A stretch of 64,000 bases of DNA, from positions 620,001 through 684,000 of the forward strand of contig JAYWVB010000007.1 of the NCBI GenBank assembly GCA_039881045.1. Direction: 5' to 3'. The notes under the pieces were generated by a model. That model was not told the origin of the DNA and did no database searches. It saw only the letters and a list, made by a program, of their open reading frames with translations. The position numbers and the translations under genes are program-made. Source of the stretch: Chaetomium olivaceum (Eukaryota; Ascomycota; Sordariomycetes; Sordariales; Chaetomiaceae). Positions 10,144 to 20,857 of the stretch are shown here, in pieces; within the stretch, counting starts at the first letter, position 1, and each line of letters begins with the position of its first letter.

Positions 10144-11068
10144 ATGCCGCCACGTACCACACAGACCGCTGATCCTGCTCAGGCTCAATCCAGTACTGGA
10201 AACAGCGCCAAAACCAGCACCGGAACTGGTGCCAAAACCAGCACCGGAACTGGCGCCAAAACTAGCACCGGAACTGGCGCCAAAACCAGCACCGGAACTG
10301 GCGCTAGAGCCAGCAAGGCAAGCAGAGACAGAGTCAGCGCCCACGCTAGCGGTGAAGCCACTGAATCTGCCTTCTTTTATGGTACGTAGAAGCTATATAC
10401 CTCTTCGTCCATGAAGTTTTCAATCCCGTTTTTCACCTGGACCCAGCCACTAACCACTTTCCATGATAGGTCCTCTGGTATGACAGCCTGGAAAACCAGG
10501 ACCCCTAAATCCCAAGCAGGACGCTACTGACCAACCACCACCGTATAGATGTTTGAGGGAGTCTTCTTCAAAGTCTGCTATGGAAACAAAAACCCCGGCC
10601 CGAGAACCCGTAATTTCCATAGTATCAAGTGGGCCAGGCTCAGCGGCTACCTGCGGCTCTGCGTCAAGGACGACGTCGTCCCGGGCATCACCGCGGACAA
10701 GAAATTCGGGGTCGGTGGTAATCTCGTCACGGGGCTTACCGCTGCGAACTTGAAGAAGCTGGACGACTTTGTAGGCAACCGGTACGAGCGCAAGTCCGTT
10801 ACTGTTGACGTGCAGAAGAGGCTCCCAACCGGCGAGTTCGTCGACGATGGCAAGACGACGGCCCAAGTCTACGTCTTCAAGAAGCCGAATGAGCTTATAA
10901 GGCACGAGTGGTAAGTAACCCCGATTTCTAGTTCGAGCATCGAGTATCTCCTCGCGTTCCGCTTTTAGTTTGATTTGGGAACGGATTTGGGACAGCAGAC
11001 TGACAAAGCAACCGTGTAGGAACGTCGAAAAGTTCCACAGCGAGTCCCTGGCAAAGTACACGAGTTAA
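10144..11068 (+). CDS. AIG2/gamma-glutamylcyclotransferase-like protein with repeat tail and 8-nt microexon
   Basis: Four exons: 10144..10381, 10470..10477, 10549..10910, 11020..11068, giving 218 residues unbroken. The start ATG has a good context (TCACCATGCC). Residues 1-75 are a low-complexity S/T/G/A/K region with four tandem copies of an 8-residue unit (AKTSTGTG). The catalytic-type domain then begins FFYGPLMFEGVFFKVCYGN, matching the FYGTLM-start of AIG2/GGCT-like proteins, with VTGLTAANLKKLDDFVGNRY (the LDxFEGxxYxR region), YERKSVTV, TAQVYVF and a final HEWNVEKFHSESLAKY. These enzymes release 5-oxoproline from gamma-glutamyl compounds, but the exact substrate here is unknown. The FYGPLM motif is restored only if the 8-nt exon GTCCTCTG is used. 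The usual acidic catalytic residue follows DDF as V, not E, so activity is uncertain. Confidence 0.85.
10207..10302 (+). repeat. In-frame 24-bp tandem repeat, 4 copies
   Basis: Four units of GCCAAAACCAGCACCGGAAC plus 4 bases (24 bp), differing only at C/T positions, encode AKTSTGTG four times. The length is a multiple of three, so copy-number changes keep the frame. A diverged fifth unit begins at 10303 (GCTAGAGCC). Confidence 0.9.
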
Positions 11069-12139
11069 GTCGCACTCGGGGACAAGGGGCCAGCGATGCT
11101 GCCACAACGCTACTGACAACCAACCCTGATATCCTACACCGTTATACAAATAAACCGCAAAATCGAGGCTGGCCCTTGAGGGCACGTGGTGTTTTTTTGG
11201 GACACGGATAGGAGCCAGGTAGTCGGAATCAGTGCAACGCGGGCTTATCCCAACAATATACATCTATAAAACCCCAGATTTCTAACGCTCCATTGAGTGC
11301 CACTGGTGGTATTAACTAGGGGGGTAGGCCGACTCAGATGTCTAGTGTATGTGTTCGGTCCATATAACTCTATACAGGGTACGCTTGAATATGTCGGCTT
11401 ACTCAACCCAAGTGGAGGTTTGGCATCCGCAAGTCATCTCTGACAATGGCAGGACAGGGTGTTACCGTTCAGCGCACTCTCTCGCTGTGTGACTATGAGG
11501 TCCCTTGGAAGCTAGAGCTTTCTGCCACACTGTTATTTTTGGCAGTTCTCCACGGGATGCGAGGCTACCACGCACCTACTTCTTCAGCACAACGCCAATG
11601 TCCACGGTATTATCCGTTGCAATATCCAGGTCAGAGAGATACGGACGACAGGTTACAGCAGCTGTGGTTTCTCCATCGCCCTATGTGTGCAAGAGAAAGC
11701 CGTGTTTTAGAAATCAGGTTTCATGCCGAGAGTTTGTTCGAAGAAACGTCTCGGTGTTGAGGACTCTCGTCTTGCGTGCCGAGACAAGTGCCGAGGGCCG
11801 GGAGAGATGTGTTGGGAGTTTTAGCTTCCATGGCAAAGCACAGATGATCACTAACTGGAAGTCACACACAGCAGTTGCAGCTCGGGCGACCACGGTGAAT
11901 TTATGAACCGATCAGTGGGCAGGGTCATCTTGTCACTTCACTTCTTCAACGCAGAGGAAAGAAAGCTCACATTCTGAGGAGCCCGCTATCCCCTCTTAAC
12001 ATCATGTATGTACATTACTACCCTAGTATGGTACCGCGGTCCCCCTAATCCGCGCCTTCATCACTGATATTGACTTCAACTAACCAGAGCTGATCCAAGA
12101 TTCAGTGCAAAGCGCCATCCCCTGGGCTGGATTGACACA
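11069..12139. other. Intergenic; nothing recognised
   Basis: Open frames of 104 and 133 codons between 11446 and 11906 overlap each other on the same strand and show no motif I recognise. They are not counted as genes. Confidence 0.45.
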
Positions 12140-12350
12140 CTCTAGCGTCTTGCAAATAAATATGTTAGCTTCCCAAAGTCGCAAAGTTTGTTGGCTTTTG
12201 GAGAGATGCTTGCCCGGTCCACGCCCTCATGGGAGGTCTTGTCCCACCTTTCCTGCCAGGTGGCAAGCATGTCCTCGGCAGCTGCCCTCCGAGCCTTGAC
12301 GAGAGCACCTTCATCAGCCACTGGCGCTCCAAACATCAGTCTGTCAGCCA
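12140..12350 (-). mobile_element. Possible fragment of a non-LTR retrotransposon C-terminus
   Basis: Minus-strand reading gives RRAAAEDMLATWQERWDKTS followed by about 30 residues ending at a stop near 12142. The ATWQERWDKTS segment resembles the C-terminus of Tad-like LINE reverse transcriptases (xxWQxRWDxSxxGRWT). The rest does not align by eye, so this is a weak call. Confidence 0.25.
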
Positions 12351-12360
12351 CAGATGGCGG

Positions 12361-12452
12361 TGCCTGGAGGAACGTACGAGGAACGAGTACTTCCGAAAGG
12401 TTCCTTTGCCTGGAGGAACGTACGAGGAACGAGTACTTCCGAAAGGTTCCTT
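12361..12452 (+). repeat. 46-bp tandem duplication
   Basis: The unit starting TGCCTGGAGGAACGTACGAG at 12361 is repeated without visible change at 12407. The second half contains TTCCGAAAGGTTCC. Confidence 0.88.
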
Positions 12453-12502
12453 TTCCGAGAAAAACCATGGCCTGCTCAAGCACGGACCAATTCCCTGGAG
12501 TG

Positions 12503-12559
12503 ACCCATAAAAAACCCATAAAAAACCCATAAAAAACCCATAAAAAACCCATAAAAAAA
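12503..12559 (+). repeat. (CCCATAAAAAA)n minisatellite
   Basis: About five head-to-tail copies of an 11-bp unit CCCATAAAAAA. A run like this next to relics of mobile elements suggests slippage in non-coding DNA. Confidence 0.88.
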
Positions 12560-12936
12560 GCCGTGCCATATCTCCCTGTATACTGTGAAGTTTTACTGTG
12601 ATTATCGTAACGATCGTGGAACGAGCCATCTTGTTTTGCGTGGAGGAACTTGCCTCTGACGATGAGCGTCTCGAAGTTGGGCTTGGCAGTGGTGATGCAC
12701 GGACGGTCTGTTGGGGTCTGTCGGCTGTGGGGTTGCCCCGCTTTATAAGAGCCAATGAGATGGCGCAGCCCTAGGCAGCTTCACCGACGACCACGAAAGG
12801 ATGCAAATTACAGGCCAACAAGATGAGAAGGAAACTATCAATTGGAAGTAGCCTGTTCCGCTAGAGAAAAGCTGCTAGGACGGAGCGACCGTGGAAAGCT
12901 GTACTACGATCCGGCGTCGGAAATCCTAGGGTCTCG

Positions 12937-15235
12937 CTAGAGCGCCGCGTCTTCTACGTCATCGGTTTCAGTACCCTGGCCAGATTCAGGCATGGCCTCC
13001 CATTCTTGAAACCACGACTCGTGCCTGTGGTCTTGCTCGAACCGCCGTCTGGTCTCCTCACCCCGTCGTTCCAGCTTGAGGATGGCCTCCCTCATGTCTT
13101 TATCAAGCACGTTCTTGGGCTCGATGAAGTCACTGCGCGCTGGCTTCCGAAACAGATGCAGCCCGTCCCAGCTTTGCGCCCTCGACAGCTGCACGTACAG
13201 GCTCATGAAGCTGGGCCGCGTCGCCGTGCCACTCGAGTGGACGCCTTTAAGGTTGACGAGCACGTTGGAGAACTGCTTGCCCTGGCTCTTCTGATCTGTC
13301 ATGGCGAAGGCCGGTGTGCAGAGAGGCCCCGTTCGGTGGGTGACCCACCGAAAACCCGGCTTGCCCCTCCATCTGCCTTCTTTGCCCCGCATTTGGCTCG
13401 GGATGGCGACCGTCTTGCTCTTGATTAAAATGGTGCCATTGGGGAGCCCGGGGATGGCGAGGCCCGCGCTGTCGTCTGACTGAAGGAGGACGGCCACCGG
13501 CGGTCCAAGATGAAGAGTCACATCGCTGGCGAGCGCGATGGTGCCGGCGGCGAGGTCGGGAAAGATGTCGACGGCCTTGAAAGGCGCCCGTTGACGACCT
13601 TCAGCCCGACAAACTGGTTGCGAGTCACCACCACCGGCATGCCTTGCGCGTAGAAGAAGAGGCCGGGGGTCGGCAGCTGCGAGTCGTCTCCGTAGCGGAG
13701 CACGTGGCATAGGTCCCCCGCACTCAATCGCTTCCCCGACTCAGTATCGTGCTTGGCCGCAAAGACTGAGATGTGCTTGCCGTGGGCACGAGCCCACTGG
13801 ACGACGGCCGCCATGTTCAGGTCCCACCGGTCTTGGTTCAGAGGCGTGATGGCTCTCAGGCCATCTACGAAGGAGTACTTGCACGACGGTGTATAGAGGC
13901 GTTGGCATAGCCGCTGGAAGTCCAGCTCTGTCTGCTCCCCACTGCGCAGGCGCTGGAGGAAGCCCCGCAGCCTTGGACAGCCGGCCGCGCGGACCTGTTC
14001 GCGGAGGATGACGACGTTCGCGAACTGGAGGAACAGCTTATGCGCAGCTAGGTGCCTTGAAGCGCTCTCTGGTTTCTGTCCGCCACGGTCCCTCGGCATT
14101 GGCAAGAGGAGGCTGGTCTGCAGGACGGGGTCGAACTGGAAGAAGTCGCCGAAGAACAAGACCATTGGAATTCCGCCGAACGGTCGATGCTGGTCGTCCC
14201 TGTACTGCTTCAGGCGGCTGTCCACTGCCGCGAGTGTGAGACCGCCCACCTGGCTGATTTCATCAATAATCAACATGATCATGTTTTTCCACCGCAGCTT
14301 CTCTTCTTCCGAGATGTTCTTTGCTGTCGCGGCCCTGCCCTCAAACGCAATATTTGCCGCCGAGTGCAGCGTCACTCCGCCGATAAGCGCGGCCGCATTA
14401 CCGCTGGCGCCCGTCAGGAGCAGCGTGTGGAGACTGTCCTTCAGCCGGAACATGTCCTTGATGGCGTGTATGACGCGAGATTTGCCGGTGCCGCCTTCGC
14501 CGCCGATATATTGGAAATGCTGCCGACCCCCTTCTTCCTGCAGCCGTGTGCCGCGCTCGTCAAGAAACGCCGCTGGTAGTAAGACTGCCATCGACTGGAG
14601 CTTGTTCAGGGTCCAGCGCCTTGTGAGCCCCAGCGCCACATCGACGTATGTTGCATAACGTCCGAGCTCGAGCCGCATCTGTCCACCCGGGCCGACCCCT
14701 TCTGGAGATCTTTCGCATCCGTGAACGGGCAACCGTGGGCTCCCGTGTGGCTCGCCAGCCTGCGCAGAAGACGGATTCGTTTGCCTGCCCTGGATCTTCG
14801 CCGTCACGCTGCTGTCCTCTTTCTTCTGGACCTTCAATACCGCGTCGATCTCCTCGCGGCTGGGCAATCCCATGCCGCGGAAAGGCGAGTCTTGGAGGTC
14901 CTGTAGCATGGTATAGAAATGGCGACCACGCTGGGCAGCATTGTTGTCGTCCTGGCTTGGGTCAACTGCCCTCGCCTCTTCGTCCAAGCGCCTCAGCGCG
15001 AAGTCGCTGTCATATCTTTGATCTCGCTACCTTGAACCGTGAAAGGACATCCAAAAAGGCTTCGTAGTGGGCCTGTGGATCGATGCCCCCACCATCCAGT
15101 CCGACGCCGTCATCGTCCCCCTCCCGGTCCTCAAAGTCAAACCCGTCGACGACGTCTTCGTTTTCCTGTTCTAGCCCTTGCAGCTTTCGGTCAGCACGGG
15201 CATCGTTCGCCGAGCCCGCTCCAAAGAACTCTCTT
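12937..15235 (-). pseudogene. PIF1-like helicase relic, probably derived from a mobile element
   Basis: All main superfamily-1B helicase motifs of PIF1 are readable on the minus strand: Walker A YIGGEGGTGKSRVIHAI, Walker B MIMLIIDEISQVGG, motif III VLFFGDFFQFDPV, motif V TDQKSQGKQFSNVLVNLKG and motif VI LYVQLSRAQSWDGLHLF. The frame shifts once at the C run 13587-13589 (GLKVVNG to APFKAVDIFP needs one more base) and again near 15025, upstream of which the sequence continues as acidic coding-like DNA to about 15235. No HUH Rep domain, no helitron ends and no start codon were found. PIF1 copies of this kind in fungi are usually helitron-derived, but an orphan host helicase family cannot be excluded. 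Confidence 0.68.
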
Positions 15236-15648
15236 CACAATGCACATCAACCAGGATCACAGCCTCCAGGTTGATTCTTCAAACAGCATCAGTCTCTGTT
15301 GTTAGTGTCACATAAGCAAAGACCTACGGATCGTTGCATCTCCGCCCTCGGAACCAAACCTATCGTGTTTGTGAAGATATTCCCGAACACACTCCGTCTG
15401 TGTCATCACCTCTCGAGCGAGAATCCTTACCAAGTCTGCCAATTCGATACCTGATATGACGATATGGCTTGCTAGATTGCGTTTCAGAACCCAGCTTAGT
15501 GTCGCGGCGTGTTATATGGAAGGCAAGGTTAGATCGTTGCTAAAAGCAGGAATTGATTTCCCCACAGTGAGTTCAGCATTTATTCTTCAAGGAACAGCAC
15601 TCAACATTCTCTGTCCCTCCAGCCTTTCTCCTAGAACTCAATTCTTTA
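15236..15648. other. Intergenic; nothing recognised
   Basis: No motif-bearing frame was found. The 3' part is probably the promoter of the following hypothetical gene. Confidence 0.4.
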
Positions 15649-17126
15649 TTGATAGAAGCTGGAACGCTACTAACGCCGCCATGGCTTCTTCCGTCTCTGC
15701 CGTCTACCCGATCCCCCACGGCCAAACAAACGAGACCAGGGACAATCGGTTCGGATCTCATCGTCACCTACCACTCCGACTTGGCCCAATGCGACATTCT
15801 CCCATCTGGCTCCCGATACACGAGTGCAGGAAACTTCAAGGCCGGGACCTTCCTATCATTCATCCACCCCGCTTTTATCCAGGAGCTGTACCCGCGCCTC
15901 CTGAGTACTAGAGACGAAGAAAGCTCGGGGCTTCCATTGATACTCTCCATGTTCAACACCGAAGCGAGAATAGCAACGCTGGAAGAGGACTGGGAAGGGA
16001 AGTGGTTCAGTATCGTCGCCCGACTTTTCCCAAACAAGCTCACCTTCCAAGGCGTAGGATTCAGCGGGTGGGAACAGACGAATCACAGTCTGTACAGGTG
16101 GCACTGGCACTGCCGCGCGATGACGGCTTGACTCCGTACGCGCTATTATTTTGCACTGAAGCAGAACCTGCTGCTAACGCTTCCAAGTGTCATCCCCAGC
16201 CAGCTCGGTGGTCCTGACGAGACAGCTCTGGCCAACCACTTCAGCACATGTATCCTTTGCCGGCCCTGTCGACCTAGATACCTTCCACATCAAGGAGGGA
16301 GTCTGGCCTGAGCCGCTGATCAAGACTTCGGTGTTCGTCAAACTCGGGTCTTACTTGCAGCCGGAGAACGACCGCCCTCCTCGCAAAGGCATACACATAT
16401 GCCATGTCCTCGTTCTCTTCCCCGTCGACCAGCAACCCTGGAAGTCTCTTGCCGGGTGGATGCGGACCGCCGCAAACCCCTTTACTAAGGGGTCGTGGAT
16501 CGCGTGCAGTGGTCGACTCGTGGGGGTCCTGGACCGCGACCTGATCCGAGGATCTCAGCTGGTCGACTCCAGCGTTCGAATCCTGGTAATCCTCGCCGAC
16601 AACTGGGAATTCATTCGGCAGAATTCCTTGTCTACCAACAATACACCCACGTCAAAATCATCGAACCTTGTCGACAAGTCACCTACGACACCACGCCCAG
16701 CTGGCCCCGGAGGAGTCGCAAGCAGAAACCCATTCTCGTCACCCAACCGTGCTCAAAACCCCACTTCGTCACTCAGATTAGATCTTCTGCCTCGATGGTT
16801 GCCCCAAAGACCACAGAACGCGAAACGACCGCACTAACAGCCAGCCCTGGAGCACCAGTGGCTTCAATCGCGGCGGACCCTGCCCCGATGTTCACAGTTC
16901 CATCTTCAGGTATGTATCGCCGCCTTCCAGACCCACGACTCACCTAACCGTTGATCTAGATGACGATAGCTCCAACGATGGTTCGGATACAGAGCAATTG
17001 TTGGAAGCTCAAATCGCTTCGAGTAGCAGTACCCCAACAAAGAAGAGGAAGGAACCAAGCTCTCCCGAACCGACCAGAAGCAAGAGATCCACAGCGGGAA
17101 AGAAGAAGGCGCGGCTGTATGACTAA
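15649..17126 (+). CDS. Hypothetical protein with basic nuclear-type tail; frame broken
   Basis: I do not recognise the family. Coding-like segments: 15649..16097 (LIVTYHSDLAQCDILPSGSR, MFNTEARIATLEEDWEGKW), 16188..16909 (VKLGSYLQPENDRPP, HICHVLVLFPVDQQPWKSLA, GRLVGVLDRDLIRGSQLVD, RILVILADNWEF, AEFLVYQQYTHVKIIEP) and 16960..17126. The introns 16098-16187 and 16910-16959 have good borders. The frame changes near 16245 and at 16617 (one base short in a G run). The C-terminus, KKRKEPSSPEPTRSKR then GKKKARLYD, looks like a bipartite nuclear signal. The start is uncertain: ATG 15681 has an excellent context but is in another frame from the conserved body, while ATG 15649 is in frame. It may be a pseudogene or carry sequence errors. 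Confidence 0.45.
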
Positions 17127-18221
17127 ACCCGACATTGACCGAATACAAAGAGACCACATTTGCTTGCTTTCGCAATACTCGTCAACTTCAATGCCCGAGA
17201 GCCAATCGCAGAACGGCATCGTCTGATGCCACTATGTGCCACTATGGGCTAACTGCGCCAGCGCGTTCCTCCAGGCTTCCTTTGGCGTGCCCGCGCGCAG
17301 CGGGCACGGTCACTCCTGTCCATTCAGGTACTCATGCAGCGCCGCACGGGTCATCTCTTCAGCGCCGAGCACCTTGCTTCCAGATCGGGACACTGTCAGT
17401 TCTCAAGACGATATGGGCGATGCACGGACCACTTACCGGCGACCTCCCGTTCCTACGGTTCCGGGGGTGGATAAGAGGGACATCTTAGAGGTGGCAGGTA
17501 TTGGCAGTGGGGAATCCAAGGGCAGGCGAAGATGGGGGTGAACTGCCTGATGTATACGAGAAACTTCACTGGAGCTTGCAAGCTGATAAAAGTGATCTGA
17601 GTGTAGCGACATCTATTCTTCAACTGCCCATTTCACTGAAAATCCACGACCGCTTTATACCTCAATCACTCATCCCCGTTTTCGTGCCTTTCTCGACAAC
17701 AGCAGCAAGACACATCTATGAGTAGCGAACTCTTAGTATCAAACCTCCCAAGGACTAACGGCAGAGGGGGGCGAACATTTGAGGTCGCTCATGCTGTGTC
17801 TTCTCCCACGCCGACTTGCGACAGCGCCAAGGCCACGAACTTGGCCGGTGTCCCATTGGCCACCCGCCTAAGTGAAGACACAAGTTTGTCTAAAGATGGG
17901 CGGCCTCTAGCAAGTCAGCTGACGCGGTCTGGGAAGAGGAAAACCACCTGACTCTTTGGGACCATCTCAAGGTGGCTACACTTCGCTTTCCAAGCGTTCG
18001 CCCGAGATACTTACTTCGGCAAATTGAACTCTGCAAGCGTCTTATCATGGTATCAGGATCATTATTAACACCGAACGCGAGACCTACCGGGCGTAGCCAG
18101 GTGTCTAAGCGAGGTACATGTACGTGACCGTGGACAAGGCTCTAGCCGTCGGGCAGCAAAACACCTCGACTGCATCCACTTCACCAACCCATATGAACTT
18201 CCTGCTGATAGTATATTGCAG
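17127..18221. other. Region between two hypothetical genes; possible upstream exon
   Basis: An open frame from ATG 17718 to 17951 (77 codons, starting MSSELLVSN) could be a 5' exon of the C2H2-like gene downstream, whose first visible exon has no ATG. No convincing donor site links them, so it is left unassigned. A perfect 8-bp inverted repeat (17287-17294 and 17300-17307) is also present. Confidence 0.3.
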
Positions 18222-20857
18222 CCACTGGAACCCTGTCTTTGGCTGATGCTCTCCGCCCGTTTCGTGCCAAAAGACAGCGGGAAGCAAGGAAAGCAGCCAA
18301 GCCCTTGGCCTGCCCATTCTTCAAGTCCAACCCGTCAAAATACAAAGATTGCTTCAAGCGTCGTCTCCGCGGCGTGGCGCAGCTCACACAACATCTGTCG
18401 CGATGCCATTACAATTCTGCGTACAGCTGCAAGACTTGTCCGGCGACGTTCTCACGGGAGGTCGATCTCAAGGAACATCTTGATGCAAGCCCCCTGTGCA
18501 TAGTTCATCCTGACTCCTTCAGCTCGAGCGGGAAGGGTTTCACTTGTTCCATCAGCACAGCCGACTGGGACACTATCAAAGATGTGGCACGGCGCCGGAC
18601 CATGTCGCCTGAGGATCGTTGGGAGGGGATATGGCATGTCCTCTTCCCAAACCGATCTGCACCACCATCGCCCCATGCTGAAACCGACTTTTCTTCTGTG
18701 GACCTATTCCTCTTTTTCGAGCACTTGACATCTGCCGGTTCCCAAGAGCTTTTCGGCTTCTTCGAACGCAATAGACTCTGCCGTGAAAGCATAGCTCCGG
18801 CTGACGTCTCCCAATTCCTGGAGGGCTTCTGCCGCGATTGGGCACAGCGTCAAGACTCTATCACCTCAACCGACAAAGACGAGCCTAGAAATCAAGAGTC
18901 CTCGGCTCCTTCTCCTGAAAGCAGGGTCGATGGAAAGGCGAGCGTCCCGAATGAAGTCAAGACGGTCTTACCGAACAAATCTATCGACTTTAATCAACCG
19001 CCCCCTTGCGAAGCACCATGTCACACAAGCGGATCCATTGATTCGGGGTTCATGGAAGATGCCCCCCTAGTTCTGTGGAAGAATTCTTATGTCAACTCCA
19101 TCTTTGAAGAATCCTTATACCAAAGCTGGAGAACCGCTGCCATCCCGGAACCATCCTACGGTACCGCGGGAGGTTTTGATTCAGGTCTCTGGTCGGGGTA
19201 TTGGCCCGCCGAGACACATCGCGCATCTGTCGACACACTCAGCAGCTTCTCGCCGTGGAAAGCGCCGGAGATGAAGAATTCTCATGCAAGCAGCAAAACC
19301 GGCGATTCTGGCGAACAGGTCGCCGGGAATACCGCCAGGTCGAAAGTTGACAGCGACGCAAAGTCTCCGGCTGTGACCTCCCGGTCGACAGTGAAACTGT
19401 CTGACCCGTCTACGCCAGTATCAAACAATGAGAGCTCTCCATTAACGGACGAGAGCGGGAGTCAAACTAGTAGTGAAGGAACTCGATCGCTAGATATCTT
19501 CGAGTTCGGCGATATCCTTGTCCCCGATGGCTCGCGCTTTTCTTCGGCCCTTTCAGCGGCTGTGCGGGCTCTCACAGTGATCTATGAAAGAGAGTCGCAA
19601 ATCGTCACTCCTCATGGCATGCCCGGTGCAGCCTCGGACCGTAATGCTCCCGAATCCTCGCCACCGCAGAATACACCATCCGACTCCGCTGGTTCTGCTG
19701 CATTTTCTAGTATCCATTCCCTTCCGACCGAGCTTACTTCCCAAGCGTCGTCCCAGAGAGGCGATGCCCGACAAAAACGAGGCCGGGAGGAAGATGACGA
19801 ACCGAAGAAGTCGCCAACCCTGAAACGAAAACGTATAGAGCATGGGGCAAAGCGGCTTGCTTGTCCATTCCAGAAAAGATATCCCCTAAAGCACTTCTTC
19901 TGCGGTGCCAGGGGTGAAACGCGTGGCTTTGTCCACATCAGCCACATTAAGGACCATATCCATCGCTGTCACATACGCTCGGTCTTGTATTGTCCCAACT
20001 GTAAAGAGGACTTCGAAAGTTCGGAGAATTTCGCAGAACACGTTATGGAGCAGTCCTGCGAGAAGCAGCCTTTCCGGGACGAGACGGCACTGCCGCGGAC
20101 TGCCGCGCTAGCTGCCTCGCTGAGAGCGAGGGTAGGCAAGGCACTGAGCCTACCTGAGCAATGGTTCAGTGTCTGGGGATCCTGTTCCCGGGGGAGGATG
20201 AACCAAGGAGCTGTTTTGTGGACGATGTTCGGAGAATATGCTTCAGTTTCAACAGTTCATCACAGAACGTGGAGACGAGATCGTATGTTCCCAGATTGAT
20301 GATGCCTGAGTCAAGAAAGTCGGATATCGCTGACGCATTTCACAGGTTCTAGATGTCATCCGCGCACATGGCCTCTTGCCAGACAGAGATCGCCGCCCGG
20401 CGATGATCCAGAGTGCGCCCAGCGGAATGAGGAAGAGCTGGTGGCATTCGCTCAGCGCGTCTTCGGTTTAGCCACCGAAGCTATCTTCCAGAGCTGGGTA
20501 GCCGATGCCCATCAAGCACATCGAGCCATTCCATCTAGTGAACAGGCCCGCCAAAGCAGTGATACACCCATGGACAAAGGGAAGGCGTTAGAAACGGACA
20601 GGACTGCCATCAACCCCCCGGATCAGACCAATGATGGAATACCACCGATAACCTCTCAAGCGGGAGATCAAGAGCCGGCAGAAGGCAATGCCGAGGGCTC
20701 GAATTCATCCAGAGGCGCTGTTTCAAACAATGCCGGAATTTCGCTTGAAGAATACCTGGGTCTTTTGAAACCAGTCGACTCTACTTGGGATTGGTGTGAT
20801 CCAACAATGTTCGGCCCTGAAGATTCCGACTCTGGTACAAATCCACCACCATGTTGA
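18222..20857 (+). CDS. Fungal protein with two C2H2-like zinc-binding modules; frame broken near the C-terminus
   Basis: The first visible exon runs from an acceptor at 18221 to 20282, the second from 20346 to 20857; the true ATG is upstream and not identified. Module 1 (about 18300-18500) reads LACPFFKSNPSKYKDC, GVAQLTQHLSRCH, YSCKTCPATF and HLDASPLC. Module 2 (about 19850-20070) reads LACPFQKRYPLKHFFCGAR, HIKDHIHRCH, LYCPNCKEDF and HVMEQSC. Each is the CPF...C...H...H / C..C...F...H...C pattern of a fungal-specific family often seen near heterokaryon-type genes; between them lies a disordered S/T/P-rich linker. The conserved tail is split by three single-base losses: at the G run 20175-20178 (FSVWG then ILFPGEDEP), near 20241-20246 (then FQQFITERGDEI) and at the C run 20396-20398 (then PGDDPECAQRNEEELVAFA). 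DNA or RNA binding is possible but unproven. Confidence 0.7.

Noticed and set aside
11446..11906. Overlapping frames of 104 and 133 codons as genes
   Set aside because: They overlap in different frames of the same strand, show no motif and lack splice context.
16250..16277. A 28-bp intron in the 15.6-17.1 kb hypothetical gene
   Set aside because: It has GT and AG and the right length modulo 3 but is far below usual intron size; an indel is simpler.
17287..17307. Perfect 8-bp inverted repeat with 5-nt loop as a helitron 3' hairpin
   Set aside because: No CTRR end follows and it is over 2 kb from the helicase relic; probably chance in GC-rich DNA.
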